DNA of 34,967 nucleotides from positions 1 through 34,967 of the forward strand of contig CAITXU010000114.1 in NCBI GenBank assembly GCA_903896505.1, read 5' to 3'. The first letter of the stretch is position 1. Each line of letters begins with the position of its first letter. The position numbers and the translations under genes were made by a program. Shown here piece by piece: positions 15,450 to 22,425 of this stretch. A model generated the notes under the pieces. It did not search any database and was not told the origin of the DNA. It saw only the letters and a list, made by a program, of their open reading frames with translations. The stretch is from an uncultured Verrucomicrobiota bacterium (GTDB lineage: Bacteria > Verrucomicrobiota > Verrucomicrobiia > Limisphaerales > UBA9464).

Positions 15450-17822
15450 ATGGAGACTATGAAGAAGGGCATCGCCCCGGTTTGGAAAGTAGCGTCACTC
15501 GGTAAATCCACGGCCAACCTCCGCCGGGGTGCCGAGTCGATGACCATTGAAGTCCTCGCACCTGACCTTTTTCGATTTCGGGTAGCCCCGGACCATCAGA
15601 TACCCGGATACGCATCATTTGCCATTGTCGGGGAGCCGTCGGACTCGGTCGTTGCCGATTTCAAAGTCCAGGGTGGTTACCTCGAAGCCCGCACACCGGT
15701 GGCGACCTTCCGCTTGTCGCTGCGGTCGGGAGCCTGGCAGTTGGCGGACGCTATTGGACTGCCGGTTTTTGAATCAATTGCCTCGGAGCCTGTGGCATCC
15801 GGTTTGGAAACATCCGTGGAGTTGGCCTTGGTGGATGGAGAATCCATTTTTGGAATGGGGGAGAACACCGGCTCATGGAACCTTCGGGGACGGCGTCGGG
15901 ATTTCTGGAACACCGATGTTCTAGGTCTGGCCCCGGCCATTTACCCGGGAATTCCATCCCTTTATGTCTCCATCCCCTTTGCGCTCTCGCTTCGTGATGG
16001 ACGTGCGGCGGGTCTGTTCTGGGACAATCCCGGGCGTCAACTTTGGGATGTGGGTGCACGCCGCCTGGACCGGTGGTCGATGACGGCATCGACCGGCACG
16101 ATCAACCTTTACCTCTTTGCCGGACCTGAAGTTCCCGCCGTGGTGGAGCGCTTTACCGAATGGACGGGACGCATCCCGCTCCCGCCCCGTTGGGGGCTTG
16201 GCTTCCACCAATGTCGGTACTCCTACTCCAGTCGCCGAGAATTGGAACAAATCGCCCGGGAGTTCCGTCGTCGGAAACTACCCTGCGATGCCCTCTATCT
16301 GGATATCCATCACATGGATGCGTACCGGGTGTTCACGTTTGGTACCGAATATCCAAAACCCGGCGAAATGGTCCGACGCCTGGGGCGGCAGGGATTCCAG
16401 GTGGTGACCATTGTCGATCCCGGAGTGAAAGAAGACCCTGACTTTGGAGTTTTTCAAAGAGGCCTTGCCCGGGATGCCTTCGTCAAGGGCCCCAAGGGAA
16501 AGGCGGATTTCGTTGGGGAGGTCTGGCCGGGCAAGTCCCGGTTTCCAGATTTCCTGAAAGCAGAAACCCGTGCTTGGTGGGGAGACGAACAGGCGGCTCT
16601 TTTGCGTCTGGGTGTTGCTGGCGTCTGGAACGACATGAACGAGCCGGCCAACTTTGCACGTAGCGATAAGACGCTGGACCCGGCGTGCCAACAGGGCGTG
16701 GCACCTTCACAGACGCGCCATGGTGATGTTCACAACGCCTACGGTTCCGAGATGGCCCGGGCCTCGCGTGAGGGTATCCTCGACCACGGCGGAGGTCGGC
16801 GTCCGTTCGTTATCACCCGGGCCGGTTATGCCGGCGTCCAGAGGCATGCCCTGGTCTGGACCGGTGACAATTCTTCCTCCTGGGAGCATCTGAGGGACGT
16901 CATTCCCGAACTGCTGAATCTCTCCCTCTCAGGCCTGCCGTTTTGTGGCGCGGATGTGGGCGGATTTTTGGACCATTGCCCACCCGAATTGTTTGTTCGT
17001 TGGTTTCAGTTGGCGACGTTCACTCCGTTTTTCCGTAATCACAGCAATCTGGGAACCCGCGCCCAGGAACCATGGGCATTTGGTTCCGAGATCGAGGGAA
17101 TTTGCCGCGCCTACCTCCACCTTCGGTATCAATGGCTGCCCCATCTCTACTCGCTGCTCGCGGGAGCTCGCGAAACGGGCGCTCCCCTCATGCGTCCCCT
17201 ACTTTGGCATTATCCGAACGATCCCCGGTCGGTTTCCTGTGGCAGTCAATTCCTGGTCGGTCGCGACCTGCTCGTCGCCCCCATTCTTGAGGCCGGTGCC
17301 GCCGCCCGTTCCGTCTATCTGCCGCCCGATTTGTGGTATGATTATTGGACGGGGGAGCTCCTGCAGGGGGGGGAAGATATCCTGGCCGAGGCACCCCTCG
17401 ACCGGTTGCCCCTCTTTGTCCGCGCCGGTGGGATTTTAGCCTTGGGCAGGGTGGGCGCTTGGGCCGGATCGGAAGATAGATCGGTCGTCACCCTAGCATG
17501 CTGGCCCGGAACCGATGGCGAGCTCCTGTGGTACGAAGACGATGAAGCGACCGAGGCTTATCAGCAGGGAGTCTTCCTGCGGCGGACCATCCGCTCGGCT
17601 CGTCGGCGCTCCCGGTTTCGAATCGATTTCTCTGCCGTGCAAGGAAACTTCGGCAGTCGCGTACTGTCCTGGCACCTCCGGGTTCATGGCTGTGGAGTTC
17701 GGGCGCGCGCCCGATTCTCTGGCGTGACCGGCACTGCGTCGGTGGACTCGGAATCGGGCATTTTCGAGATCGACATTCCCAATTCATCGGGCGAGATGTC
17801 GGTGGAATTGACTGGAATATGA
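15450..17822 (+). CDS. Glycoside hydrolase family 31 (alpha-glucosidase/alpha-xylosidase type)
   Basis: 790 aa from the ATG at 15450. A second ATG nine nt later (15459) has a GGAG three bases upstream and could be the true start; earlier in-frame starts overlap the HAD gene and are unlike the family. An N-terminal beta-sandwich (about 1-230, including GMGENTGSWNLRGR) leads into the (beta/alpha)8 barrel. The nucleophile is D395 in GVWNDMNEP and the acid/base D473 in VWTGDNSSSWEHL; both GH31 signatures are complete. FTPFFRNHSNLGTRAQEPW and WYDYWTGE are further family hallmarks. The enzyme releases alpha-linked glucose or related sugars. No signal peptide is seen, so it probably acts on imported oligosaccharides. 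Its TGA overlaps the ATG of the following lipoprotein gene. Confidence 0.95.
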   Translation: METMKKGIAPVWKVASLGKSTANLRRGAESMTIEVLAPDLFRFRVAPDHQIPGYASFAIVGEPSDSVVADFKVQGGYLEARTPVATFRLSLRSGAWQLADAIGLPVFESIASEPVASGLETSVELALVDGESIFGMGENTGSWNLRGRRRDFWNTDVLGLAPAIYPGIPSLYVSIPFALSLRDGRAAGLFWDNPGRQLWDVGARRLDRWSMTASTGTINLYLFAGPEVPAVVERFTEWTGRIPLPPRWGLGFHQCRYSYSSRRELEQIAREFRRRKLPCDALYLDIHHMDAYRVFTFGTEYPKPGEMVRRLGRQGFQVVTIVDPGVKEDPDFGVFQRGLARDAFVKGPKGKADFVGEVWPGKSRFPDFLKAETRAWWGDEQAALLRLGVAGVWNDMNEPANFARSDKTLDPACQQGVAPSQTRHGDVHNAYGSEMARASREGILDHGGGRRPFVITRAGYAGVQRHALVWTGDNSSSWEHLRDVIPELLNLSLSGLPFCGADVGGFLDHCPPELFVRWFQLATFTPFFRNHSNLGTRAQEPWAFGSEIEGICRAYLHLRYQWLPHLYSLLAGARETGAPLMRPLLWHYPNDPRSVSCGSQFLVGRDLLVAPILEAGAAARSVYLPPDLWYDYWTGELLQGGEDILAEAPLDRLPLFVRAGGILALGRVGAWAGSEDRSVVTLACWPGTDGELLWYEDDEATEAYQQGVFLRRTIRSARRRSRFRIDFSAVQGNFGSRVLSWHLRVHGCGVRARARFSGVTGTASVDSESGIFEIDIPNSSGEMSVELTGI

Positions 17823-18256
17823 AATCACGACCCTTTTTGCTGAGCACTCTGGTGGCGGCGGCCTTGTTAGCGGGGTGTACGTCATTTGAGTCGGATTGGA
17901 ATGCCACCACCCGCTATCCCGCGCCTACCGGCGATATCTCGGGTCCCTGGATCGGGACGTGGCAAAACACCAACAACGCACACCGAGATCAGCTTCGCGC
18001 TGTGGTCAAGCGTGTGGGATTGCACGAATGGCAGGCCCATTTTCATGCCCACTATGGACGGTTGCTGACCTTTTCCTATCGGGCGAAGTTGACCGGCGAC
18101 GAAAAGGACGGACAGGTTCATTTCACCGGCGAACAGAACCTCGGTTGGCTCGCTGGCGGGACCTTCCGCTACGTCGGGGAAGCCAGTCCGACCAACTTTT
18201 TCTCCACCTACGAAAACGCCTACGACTCCGGTACCTTCACCCTCCATCGCCCGTAG
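17819..18256 (+). CDS. Small predicted lipoprotein of unknown function
   Basis: 145 aa. It begins with MKSRPFLLSTLVAAALLAGC, a lipoprotein signal with lipobox LLAGC. The mature part is short and beta-rich: GPWIGTWQNTNNAHRDQLRAVV, then HAHYGRLLTFSYRAKLTG and ending YDSGTFTLHRP. The GxWxGxW opening and the strand pattern suggest a small beta-barrel or lipocalin-like fold, but I do not recognise a named family. The start codon overlaps the stop of the GH31 gene (ATGA), so translation is probably coupled. A role next to the glycosidase is inferred only from this overlap. Likely anchored in the periplasm. Confidence 0.8.
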   Translation: MKSRPFLLSTLVAAALLAGCTSFESDWNATTRYPAPTGDISGPWIGTWQNTNNAHRDQLRAVVKRVGLHEWQAHFHAHYGRLLTFSYRAKLTGDEKDGQVHFTGEQNLGWLAGGTFRYVGEASPTNFFSTYENAYDSGTFTLHRP

Positions 18257-18334
18257 CGCCGACGTTCCGATCCTCCAAATAACAGCCTGTCTTTCCAACT
18301 CAATGATTCAAAGGCAACCGATTGAACCAGAAGA

Positions 18335-18440
18335 ACATCGGTAGGGCGAGGCTCCTGCCGAGCCGCGGCGGTTCGAACCACGCCCATTCCGCAGAAGCGA
18401 AGCTAATTCGCCGTCCGCAGGACCGAGGGTCCTGCCAAGC
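18335..18440. repeat. Dispersed repeat patch between convergent genes
   Basis: GGTAGGGCGAGGCTCCTGCC (18342-18361) precedes CGCGGCGGTTCGAACCACGCCCATTCCGCAG-like sequence (18364-18394), which matches 21-51 of the window with a few changes. Then 18397-18425 matches 112-140 at 28 of 29 positions. AGGACCGAGGGTCCT (18419-18433) is a small palindrome. The patch lies between the plus-strand lipoprotein and minus-strand scpB genes. Confidence 0.75.
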
Positions 18441-18498
18441 CGAGTCGGTCCGGATCACTTTTCGGCCCAACGCCACTCGACAGGATTCCCGGATTGAC

Positions 18499-19266
18499 CT
18501 ACTGCCCGGGCTCCGCATCTGCAGGGGGGGCGGATGCCGGTTCCGATACCGCAGCCGGGGTGACGGCTTGCTCCACGGGCCCTGTCGTTGCAGGAACCTC
18601 GGCTGCCTTTTCCTCGACCGTGTTGGGCAAAGGCAACTGGGCAGGATCGGCGGTGACCACCGCTTCCGGGCGGACCACGGGGATGCGCCGCAATTCATCA
18701 GCGGCAGGAAGCCCGTCCAGACTGGCCAGGCCAAAATACTCCAAAAAGGCAGGGGTGGTTCCGTACTGCATGGGGCGCCCGACCACCTCAGCGCGGCCGG
18801 CTTCGTCGATGAGCCCGCGTTCCTTGAGAGTGGTGATGACGCCATCCACCGCCACGCCACGAATCTGTTCCATCTCAGCGCGTGTGACCGGTTGGCGATA
18901 GGCGATCACCGCCAGCGTCTCCAAAGCAGGCAGGGAAAGGCGGGCAGGGCGATTCTTGACCCCGAGGAAGGCCCGCACCCAGGGAGCAAATTCGGGTAAG
19001 GTGACGAACTGCCAGGCCCCGGCAACACAGGCAACCCGGTAGCTCCGTGCGGCAGTGGCATAATCTTGGGACAGTTCCTCGAGTGCCGCCTGAATCCGCT
19101 TGGGGTCCAACTTGCGAAAGGCCCGAGCTGCCTCCGTTGCCCCCTCTTCATCCGCTGCTTTCCCAAGAACATCTCGCAATTCGGCGACGGAAAGCGGTTT
19201 GGGAGCCGCCATCAGTAGCGATTCCAGGATGTATTTGAGCTCGGTAAACAGTAACTGCTGGTCCAT
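18499..19266 (-). CDS. scpB: SMC-Scp complex subunit ScpB
   Basis: 255 aa. Two winged-helix domains are visible. The first covers ELKYILESLLMAAPKPLSVAELRDVLG. The second covers LSLPALETLAVIAYRQPVTRAEMEQIRGVAVDGVITTLKERGLI, the most conserved ScpB signature, followed by GRPMQYGTTPAFLEYFGL. A poorly conserved alanine/proline-rich tail of about 60 residues (VEEKAAEVPATTGPVEQAV...) ends the protein, longer than in E. coli-type or Bacillus homologues. ScpB dimers bind ScpA to form the kleisin complex that closes SMC rings in chromosome segregation. It follows scpA by 11 bp on the minus strand. Confidence 0.95.
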   Translation of the reverse strand: MDQQLLFTELKYILESLLMAAPKPLSVAELRDVLGKAADEEGATEAARAFRKLDPKRIQAALEELSQDYATAARSYRVACVAGAWQFVTLPEFAPWVRAFLGVKNRPARLSLPALETLAVIAYRQPVTRAEMEQIRGVAVDGVITTLKERGLIDEAGRAEVVGRPMQYGTTPAFLEYFGLASLDGLPAADELRRIPVVRPEAVVTADPAQLPLPNTVEEKAAEVPATTGPVEQAVTPAAVSEPASAPPADAEPGQ

Positions 19267-19277
19267 GCGGGTATTCT

Positions 19278-20093
19278 TCAGGCCGATAGCGGCAATTCCA
19301 GGGGTGTCGGCACGGGTGCATCCGGGACGATGTCAACCGCTGGTGGCTCCGGTTCGCCGGTAAGAGCTGGAGCCGCCGCGATCTCAATATCACCAAATTC
19401 TGCCCCCTGGGTCAGATGCACCTGCCGGAGGCGGGTCAATTCCAGGACTGCGAGGAAGGTGACAACAACTTCGAGGCGGCTTCGGGCCTGCGAAAACAAT
19501 TCGGCAAAGCCGATACGGGGACGTTCAAGCAACAAAGCCCGCAGCGACTCCAGCTTTTCGCTGACCGTATGAGCGTCCGCTTCGATCTCTCGAACGTCGT
19601 CGCGGTTTTTAAACCGCTTGAGGATTTCGTTGATAGCGCCGATGAGGTCAAAAACGGAAGCTTCGGCACCCTTTCGAGCCGGTGCCGTCGGCAGCTCCAT
19701 CCGGGCCGCCCGTCGCTCGTACACCAACGCCTGGTGCTCTTCGTAATGCTGAAGCCGCCCGGCGGCATCCTTGAACTTCTTGTACTCCACCAGGCGACGG
19801 ATGAGTTCCCACCGCGGGTCGTCCCCTTCTTCCGCTGATTCCTGAACCACCACCTGCTTGTCCACCGGCAAAAGTTCCCGGCTCTTCAGGTAGAGGAGAT
19901 TGGCTGCCATCACCACAAACTCCCCGGCCACCTCCAGGTCAAGGTCCCGCATCTGACCCAGATAGGCCAGAAAGTCTGCCGCAATCCGGGTCAGGTTGAC
20001 CTGATAGATGTCCACCTCCTGCTTGCGCACCAGATGGAGCAGCAGGTCGAGAGGACCTTCGAAGACCTCAAACTGGACGCGATATTCACTCAT
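19278..20093 (-). CDS. scpA: SMC-Scp complex subunit ScpA (kleisin)
   Basis: 271 aa. The N-terminus YRVQFEVFEGPLDLLLHLVRKQEVDIYQVNLTRIAADFLAYL is the strongly conserved kleisin helical domain that contacts the SMC neck. An acidic/charged middle region (about 75-190) follows, and the C-terminal winged helix (FLAVLELTRLRQVHLTQGAEFGDIEI) binds the other SMC head. The tail after about 245 is proline/alanine-rich. With ScpB and SMC it forms the condensin that organises the replicated origin region. No smc gene is in the window. First gene of the scpA-scpB pair; upstream is the 465-bp spacer with two copies of the 20-bp motif. Confidence 0.96.
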   Translation of the reverse strand: MSEYRVQFEVFEGPLDLLLHLVRKQEVDIYQVNLTRIAADFLAYLGQMRDLDLEVAGEFVVMAANLLYLKSRELLPVDKQVVVQESAEEGDDPRWELIRRLVEYKKFKDAAGRLQHYEEHQALVYERRAARMELPTAPARKGAEASVFDLIGAINEILKRFKNRDDVREIEADAHTVSEKLESLRALLLERPRIGFAELFSQARSRLEVVVTFLAVLELTRLRQVHLTQGAEFGDIEIAAAPALTGEPEPPAVDIVPDAPVPTPLELPLSA

Positions 20094-20558
20094 TGAATCC
20101 GCGGCCGACTGGGTCCGCGGGGGAGAGGGCTTACCACATCAGCGACCCTTTTGGCAACGGCGGCGTAGGACATCGCCAGCGGTCTGTCCCGCAGAACGCC
20201 CGGAAATCTCATCACCAGATATCCAAACAGATGACCTGTCCCTTAGTTGACTACCGGAAATGACAAACAAATGACCTGTCCCTTAGTTTGATACCAAGTC
20301 GGGACTAGTGGGTATGGACCGCGGTAGGTTCGCTTTTCCTGTTGAGTCAAAGATTTTCAGCTTGACACACGGAACCGGTTCAAGATGGCACGGTTTGTCC
20401 CACTCGTTTCGAACCGATTATGCGTAAGTACCTGATGATCAATGCTTAGCTGTTTGCCGGCGAGGGGTTCATTCCCGGCATCTCTCATGCGGCCAGTGAG
20501 TCAAGGTGTTCCCGGACGGGTTCGCCAAAAATAAATCAACTTAGACTCATCACTTGTT
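20094..20558. other. 465-bp divergent spacer between scpA and hsp20
   Basis: No gene visible. It holds the two direct copies of the 20-bp motif (20225-20244 and 20265-20284, exactly 40 bp apart), a TTGACA hexamer (20362-20367) with no good -10 partner, and a GCCGG/CCGGC stem (20456-20460 and 20475-20479). I found no CIRCE element, although a heat-shock gene follows. A 9-codon ATG frame at 20419-20448 has no ribosome binding site and is probably chance. Confidence 0.6.
20225..20284 (+). repeat. Copies 2 and 3 of the 20-bp motif in direct repeat
   Basis: 20225-20244 reads AAACAGATGACCTGTCCCTT and 20265-20284 reads AAACAAATGACCTGTCCCTT, both followed by AGTT, in the same orientation as 5922-5941. 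Their 40-bp period and the shared AGTTGACTACC / AGTTTGATACC right flanks suggest a tandem duplication of a slightly longer unit. Confidence 0.85.
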
Positions 20559-21014
20559 ATGACACTGATCACTCCCACTCATCGTTCGGTCTCCTATCCG
20601 GTCAGCCCGCTGGCTTCGTTGCTCAGCTTGACCCGGGATTTTGACCGATTGTTTGAAACGGCGGCTCAAGCCCGCGACACCCAGGTTGCCTTTGTTCCCT
20701 CGGTGGAACTCCGCGAGAACGTGGATCGCGTCCAGGTTATTCTGGAGCTTCCCGGTGTCGACCGCAGTGCTGTATCGGTAACGTTCCATGACGGAGTCCT
20801 CACCATCAGTGGCGAGCGTAAGGCCGAAGCCCCTGCCGAGAGCGAGGTCGTCCGCAGCGAACGCAGCTACGGTCGTTTCGAGCGCCAAGTCAATGTGGCC
20901 TATCCGGTCGACTCCTCGAAGATCGTTGCAGGTTACAAGGACGGCATCCTCACAGTGACCCTACCCAAGGGCCCTGAGGCGCGTCCGAAGACCATCGACG
21001 TGGCGGCCAACTAA
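20559..21014 (+). CDS. Hsp20/alpha-crystallin family small heat-shock protein
   Basis: 151 aa. After a variable N-terminus with an FDRLF segment, the alpha-crystallin domain runs from about residue 45 (VPSVELRENVDRVQVILELPGVDRSAVSV) through LTISGERK to the conserved GRFERQVNVAYPVDSSKIVAGYKDGILTVTLPK, with the A-x-x-x-n-G-v-L core seen here as AGYKDGILTVTLPK. A short tail (ARPKTIDV) includes an I-x-V-type C-terminal anchor for oligomerisation. It is an ATP-independent holdase binding unfolding proteins in the cytosol. It is monocistronic: a long spacer lies upstream, and a 12-bp-stem terminator begins 21 bp after the stop. Confidence 0.95.
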   Translation: MTLITPTHRSVSYPVSPLASLLSLTRDFDRLFETAAQARDTQVAFVPSVELRENVDRVQVILELPGVDRSAVSVTFHDGVLTISGERKAEAPAESEVVRSERSYGRFERQVNVAYPVDSSKIVAGYKDGILTVTLPKGPEARPKTIDVAAN

Positions 21015-21034
21015 ACGCCAATTCTGAAATATGC

Positions 21035-21066
21035 AGCCCGTCGGGCCCCGGCCCGACGGGCTTTTT
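21035..21066 (+). terminator. Rho-independent terminator after the Hsp20 gene
   Basis: A perfect 12-bp stem (AGCCCGTCGGGC 21035-21046 / GCCCGACGGGCT 21051-21062, loop CCCG) is followed by T's to 21066. It lies between the convergent Hsp20 and pseudouridine synthase genes. The weaker T-run on the opposite side (AAATAT upstream) means it might work for both. Confidence 0.9.
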
Positions 21067-21071
21067 GCCGG

Positions 21072-21638
21072 TCAACGGTCCAAGACCAATCCCCGTTCCC
21101 GGGTGTTGAGTTCCCTCCATTCACCGGGGCTCAACGTGCCTAGAGTGAGGCCTCCGATGGCAACCCGAAGGAGTCGGAGTGTGGGGTGTCCTATCGCCGC
21201 CGTCATGCGACGGACCTGTCGGTTTTTCCCTTCGTGCAACTCGAGGCCGATCCAACAATCGGGCACGGTCTTTCGAAATCGAATCGGGGGTATCCGTGGT
21301 GGGACTACCGGAACGGGGTCGAGGCGCCAGGTTCGTAGTTTTCTAGCCTGGTATCCTCCCATTTGCAGCCCATCCTGAAGTTGCTGCAAGGCGTCATCGG
21401 TCGGGATGCGCTCGACCTGTGCCCAGTAGGTTCGAGGGTGGCCGTGGGCAGGGTTTAGTAGCCGGTGGTTGAGTGCGCCCTCATCACTGAGGAGTAGAAG
21501 TCCCTCTGAATCCGCGTCGAGCCGACCCAAGGGATAAACGCGGGAGGGGAATCCGAATTCGGCAAGCGGACGGTTCGGCGAGCCGTCGGGAGTAAATTGT
21601 GACAGCACCCCATACGGTTTATTGAACGCCAGAAGCAC
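21072..21638 (-). CDS. rluE: Pseudouridine synthase, RluE-like (RsuA/RluB/E/F family)
   Basis: 188 aa from a GTG at 21638, giving M-L-L-A-F-N-K-P-Y-G-V-L-S-Q-F-T, the usual start of RluE-type proteins. In-frame ATGs at 21758 and 21890 would add N-termini unlike the family, the latter overlapping ptsH. The catalytic aspartate is in GRLDADSEGLLLLSD, and YWAQVERIP, RKTVPDCWIGLELHEGKNRQVRRMTAAIGHPTLRLLR and the closing PGEWRELN match RluE (which modifies U2457 of 23S rRNA in E. coli). No S4 domain is present, consistent with RluE rather than RsuA/RluB. Convergent with Hsp20, divergent from ptsH. Confidence 0.88.
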   Translation of the reverse strand: MLLAFNKPYGVLSQFTPDGSPNRPLAEFGFPSRVYPLGRLDADSEGLLLLSDEGALNHRLLNPAHGHPRTYWAQVERIPTDDALQQLQDGLQMGGYQARKLRTWRLDPVPVVPPRIPPIRFRKTVPDCWIGLELHEGKNRQVRRMTAAIGHPTLRLLRVAIGGLTLGTLSPGEWRELNTRERGLVLDR

Positions 21639-21761
21639 TTCCCCATCAAAAGGAGCATTCCGTGACAAAAACCAGAACAATTTGGTAGCCGAAAGGGTTC
21701 TTTCCCCGTCAGAGACACGATTGACTGAAATCGCCGCTTTCCAACCCGAATTCTCCATCTC

Positions 21762-22070
21762 ATGATAACCGCCGAAGTGAACGTCGCGGCCACCAAGCAA
21801 CCTTCCCTCCAGCGCGAGGTTACCATCCGTAACCGGCAGGGAGTCCATGCCCGTCCCTCTTCTCAATTCGTCAAGCTCGCGGCCAAGCACACTTGTGACG
21901 TGTTCGTCGAAAAGGATGGGGAGACCATCAATGGCAAAAGCATCATGGGGCTATTAATGCTGGCGGCTGGCCCGGGTAGTCGATTGCGGATCACCTGCGA
22001 GGGTGATGGTGCCGAACAGGCGATGCGGGATTTGGTGGCGCTGGTGGAAAACAAGTTTGGAGAGGAGTAA
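21762..22070 (+). CDS. ptsH: HPr family phosphocarrier protein
   Basis: 102 aa, about 15 residues longer than E. coli HPr at the N-terminus. The active-site histidine is H29 in NRQGVHARPSSQFV, and the regulatory serine of Gram-positive-type HPr is present as S60 in INGKSIMGLLML, so control by an HPr kinase is possible. The phosphotransferase partner (enzyme I) is not in the window, so whether it serves sugar uptake, nitrogen-type PTS regulation or both is unclear. It is followed by gatC after 10 bp and probably belongs to the long plus-strand run. Start: only this ATG lies in frame near the family N-terminus. Confidence 0.93.
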   Translation: MITAEVNVAATKQPSLQREVTIRNRQGVHARPSSQFVKLAAKHTCDVFVEKDGETINGKSIMGLLMLAAGPGSRLRITCEGDGAEQAMRDLVALVENKFGEE

Positions 22071-22080
22071 GGAGAGGCGC

Positions 22081-22362
22081 ATGTCGGACTTTGATATCCG
22101 CTATGTATCGCGGCTGGCCCGGGTGTCGCTGACACCGGTCGAAGAGGAAAAATTGGGCAACCAATTGGGACTCATCCTCGGTTACATCGCACAGCTCAAG
22201 GAGGTGGACGTCAACGGCGTGGAACCCCTGGCCCACGCGATTCCTCTCGTGAACGTCACCCGCCCGGATGTTCCCACCGGTTCGCTCGACCACGAAGAAG
22301 CCCTCCGAAATGCCCCGGCCCGGTCCAACGGCTTATTCGTCGTTCCCAAAATAGTCGAGTAA
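22081..22362 (+). CDS. gatC: Asp-tRNA(Asn)/Glu-tRNA(Gln) amidotransferase subunit C
   Basis: 93 aa from the ATG at 22081. This is one of the few genes here with a clear Shine-Dalgarno: AAGGAG (22069-22074), seven bases before the start, which decides it over an upstream in-frame start. The GatC pattern is VSRLARVSLTPVEEEKLGNQLGLILGYIAQLKEVDVNGVEPLAHAIPLVNVTRPDVP, ending in LFVVPKIVE. GatC wraps the GatA/GatB interface and is needed for transamidation of misacylated tRNAs. Followed by gatA after 63 bp; gatB is not in the window. Confidence 0.96.
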   Translation: MSDFDIRYVSRLARVSLTPVEEEKLGNQLGLILGYIAQLKEVDVNGVEPLAHAIPLVNVTRPDVPTGSLDHEEALRNAPARSNGLFVVPKIVE

Positions 22363-22425
22363 TGGACCAGCGATCGGCCTTTTTCCGGCCTTCTTCCGGC
22401 CGCGTTCCGCCCCTCCGGCTTCCTT

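Noticed and set aside
20400-20558. CIRCE or other heat-shock operator upstream of Hsp20
   Set aside because: No TTAGCACTC-N9-GAGTGCTAA or close match found.
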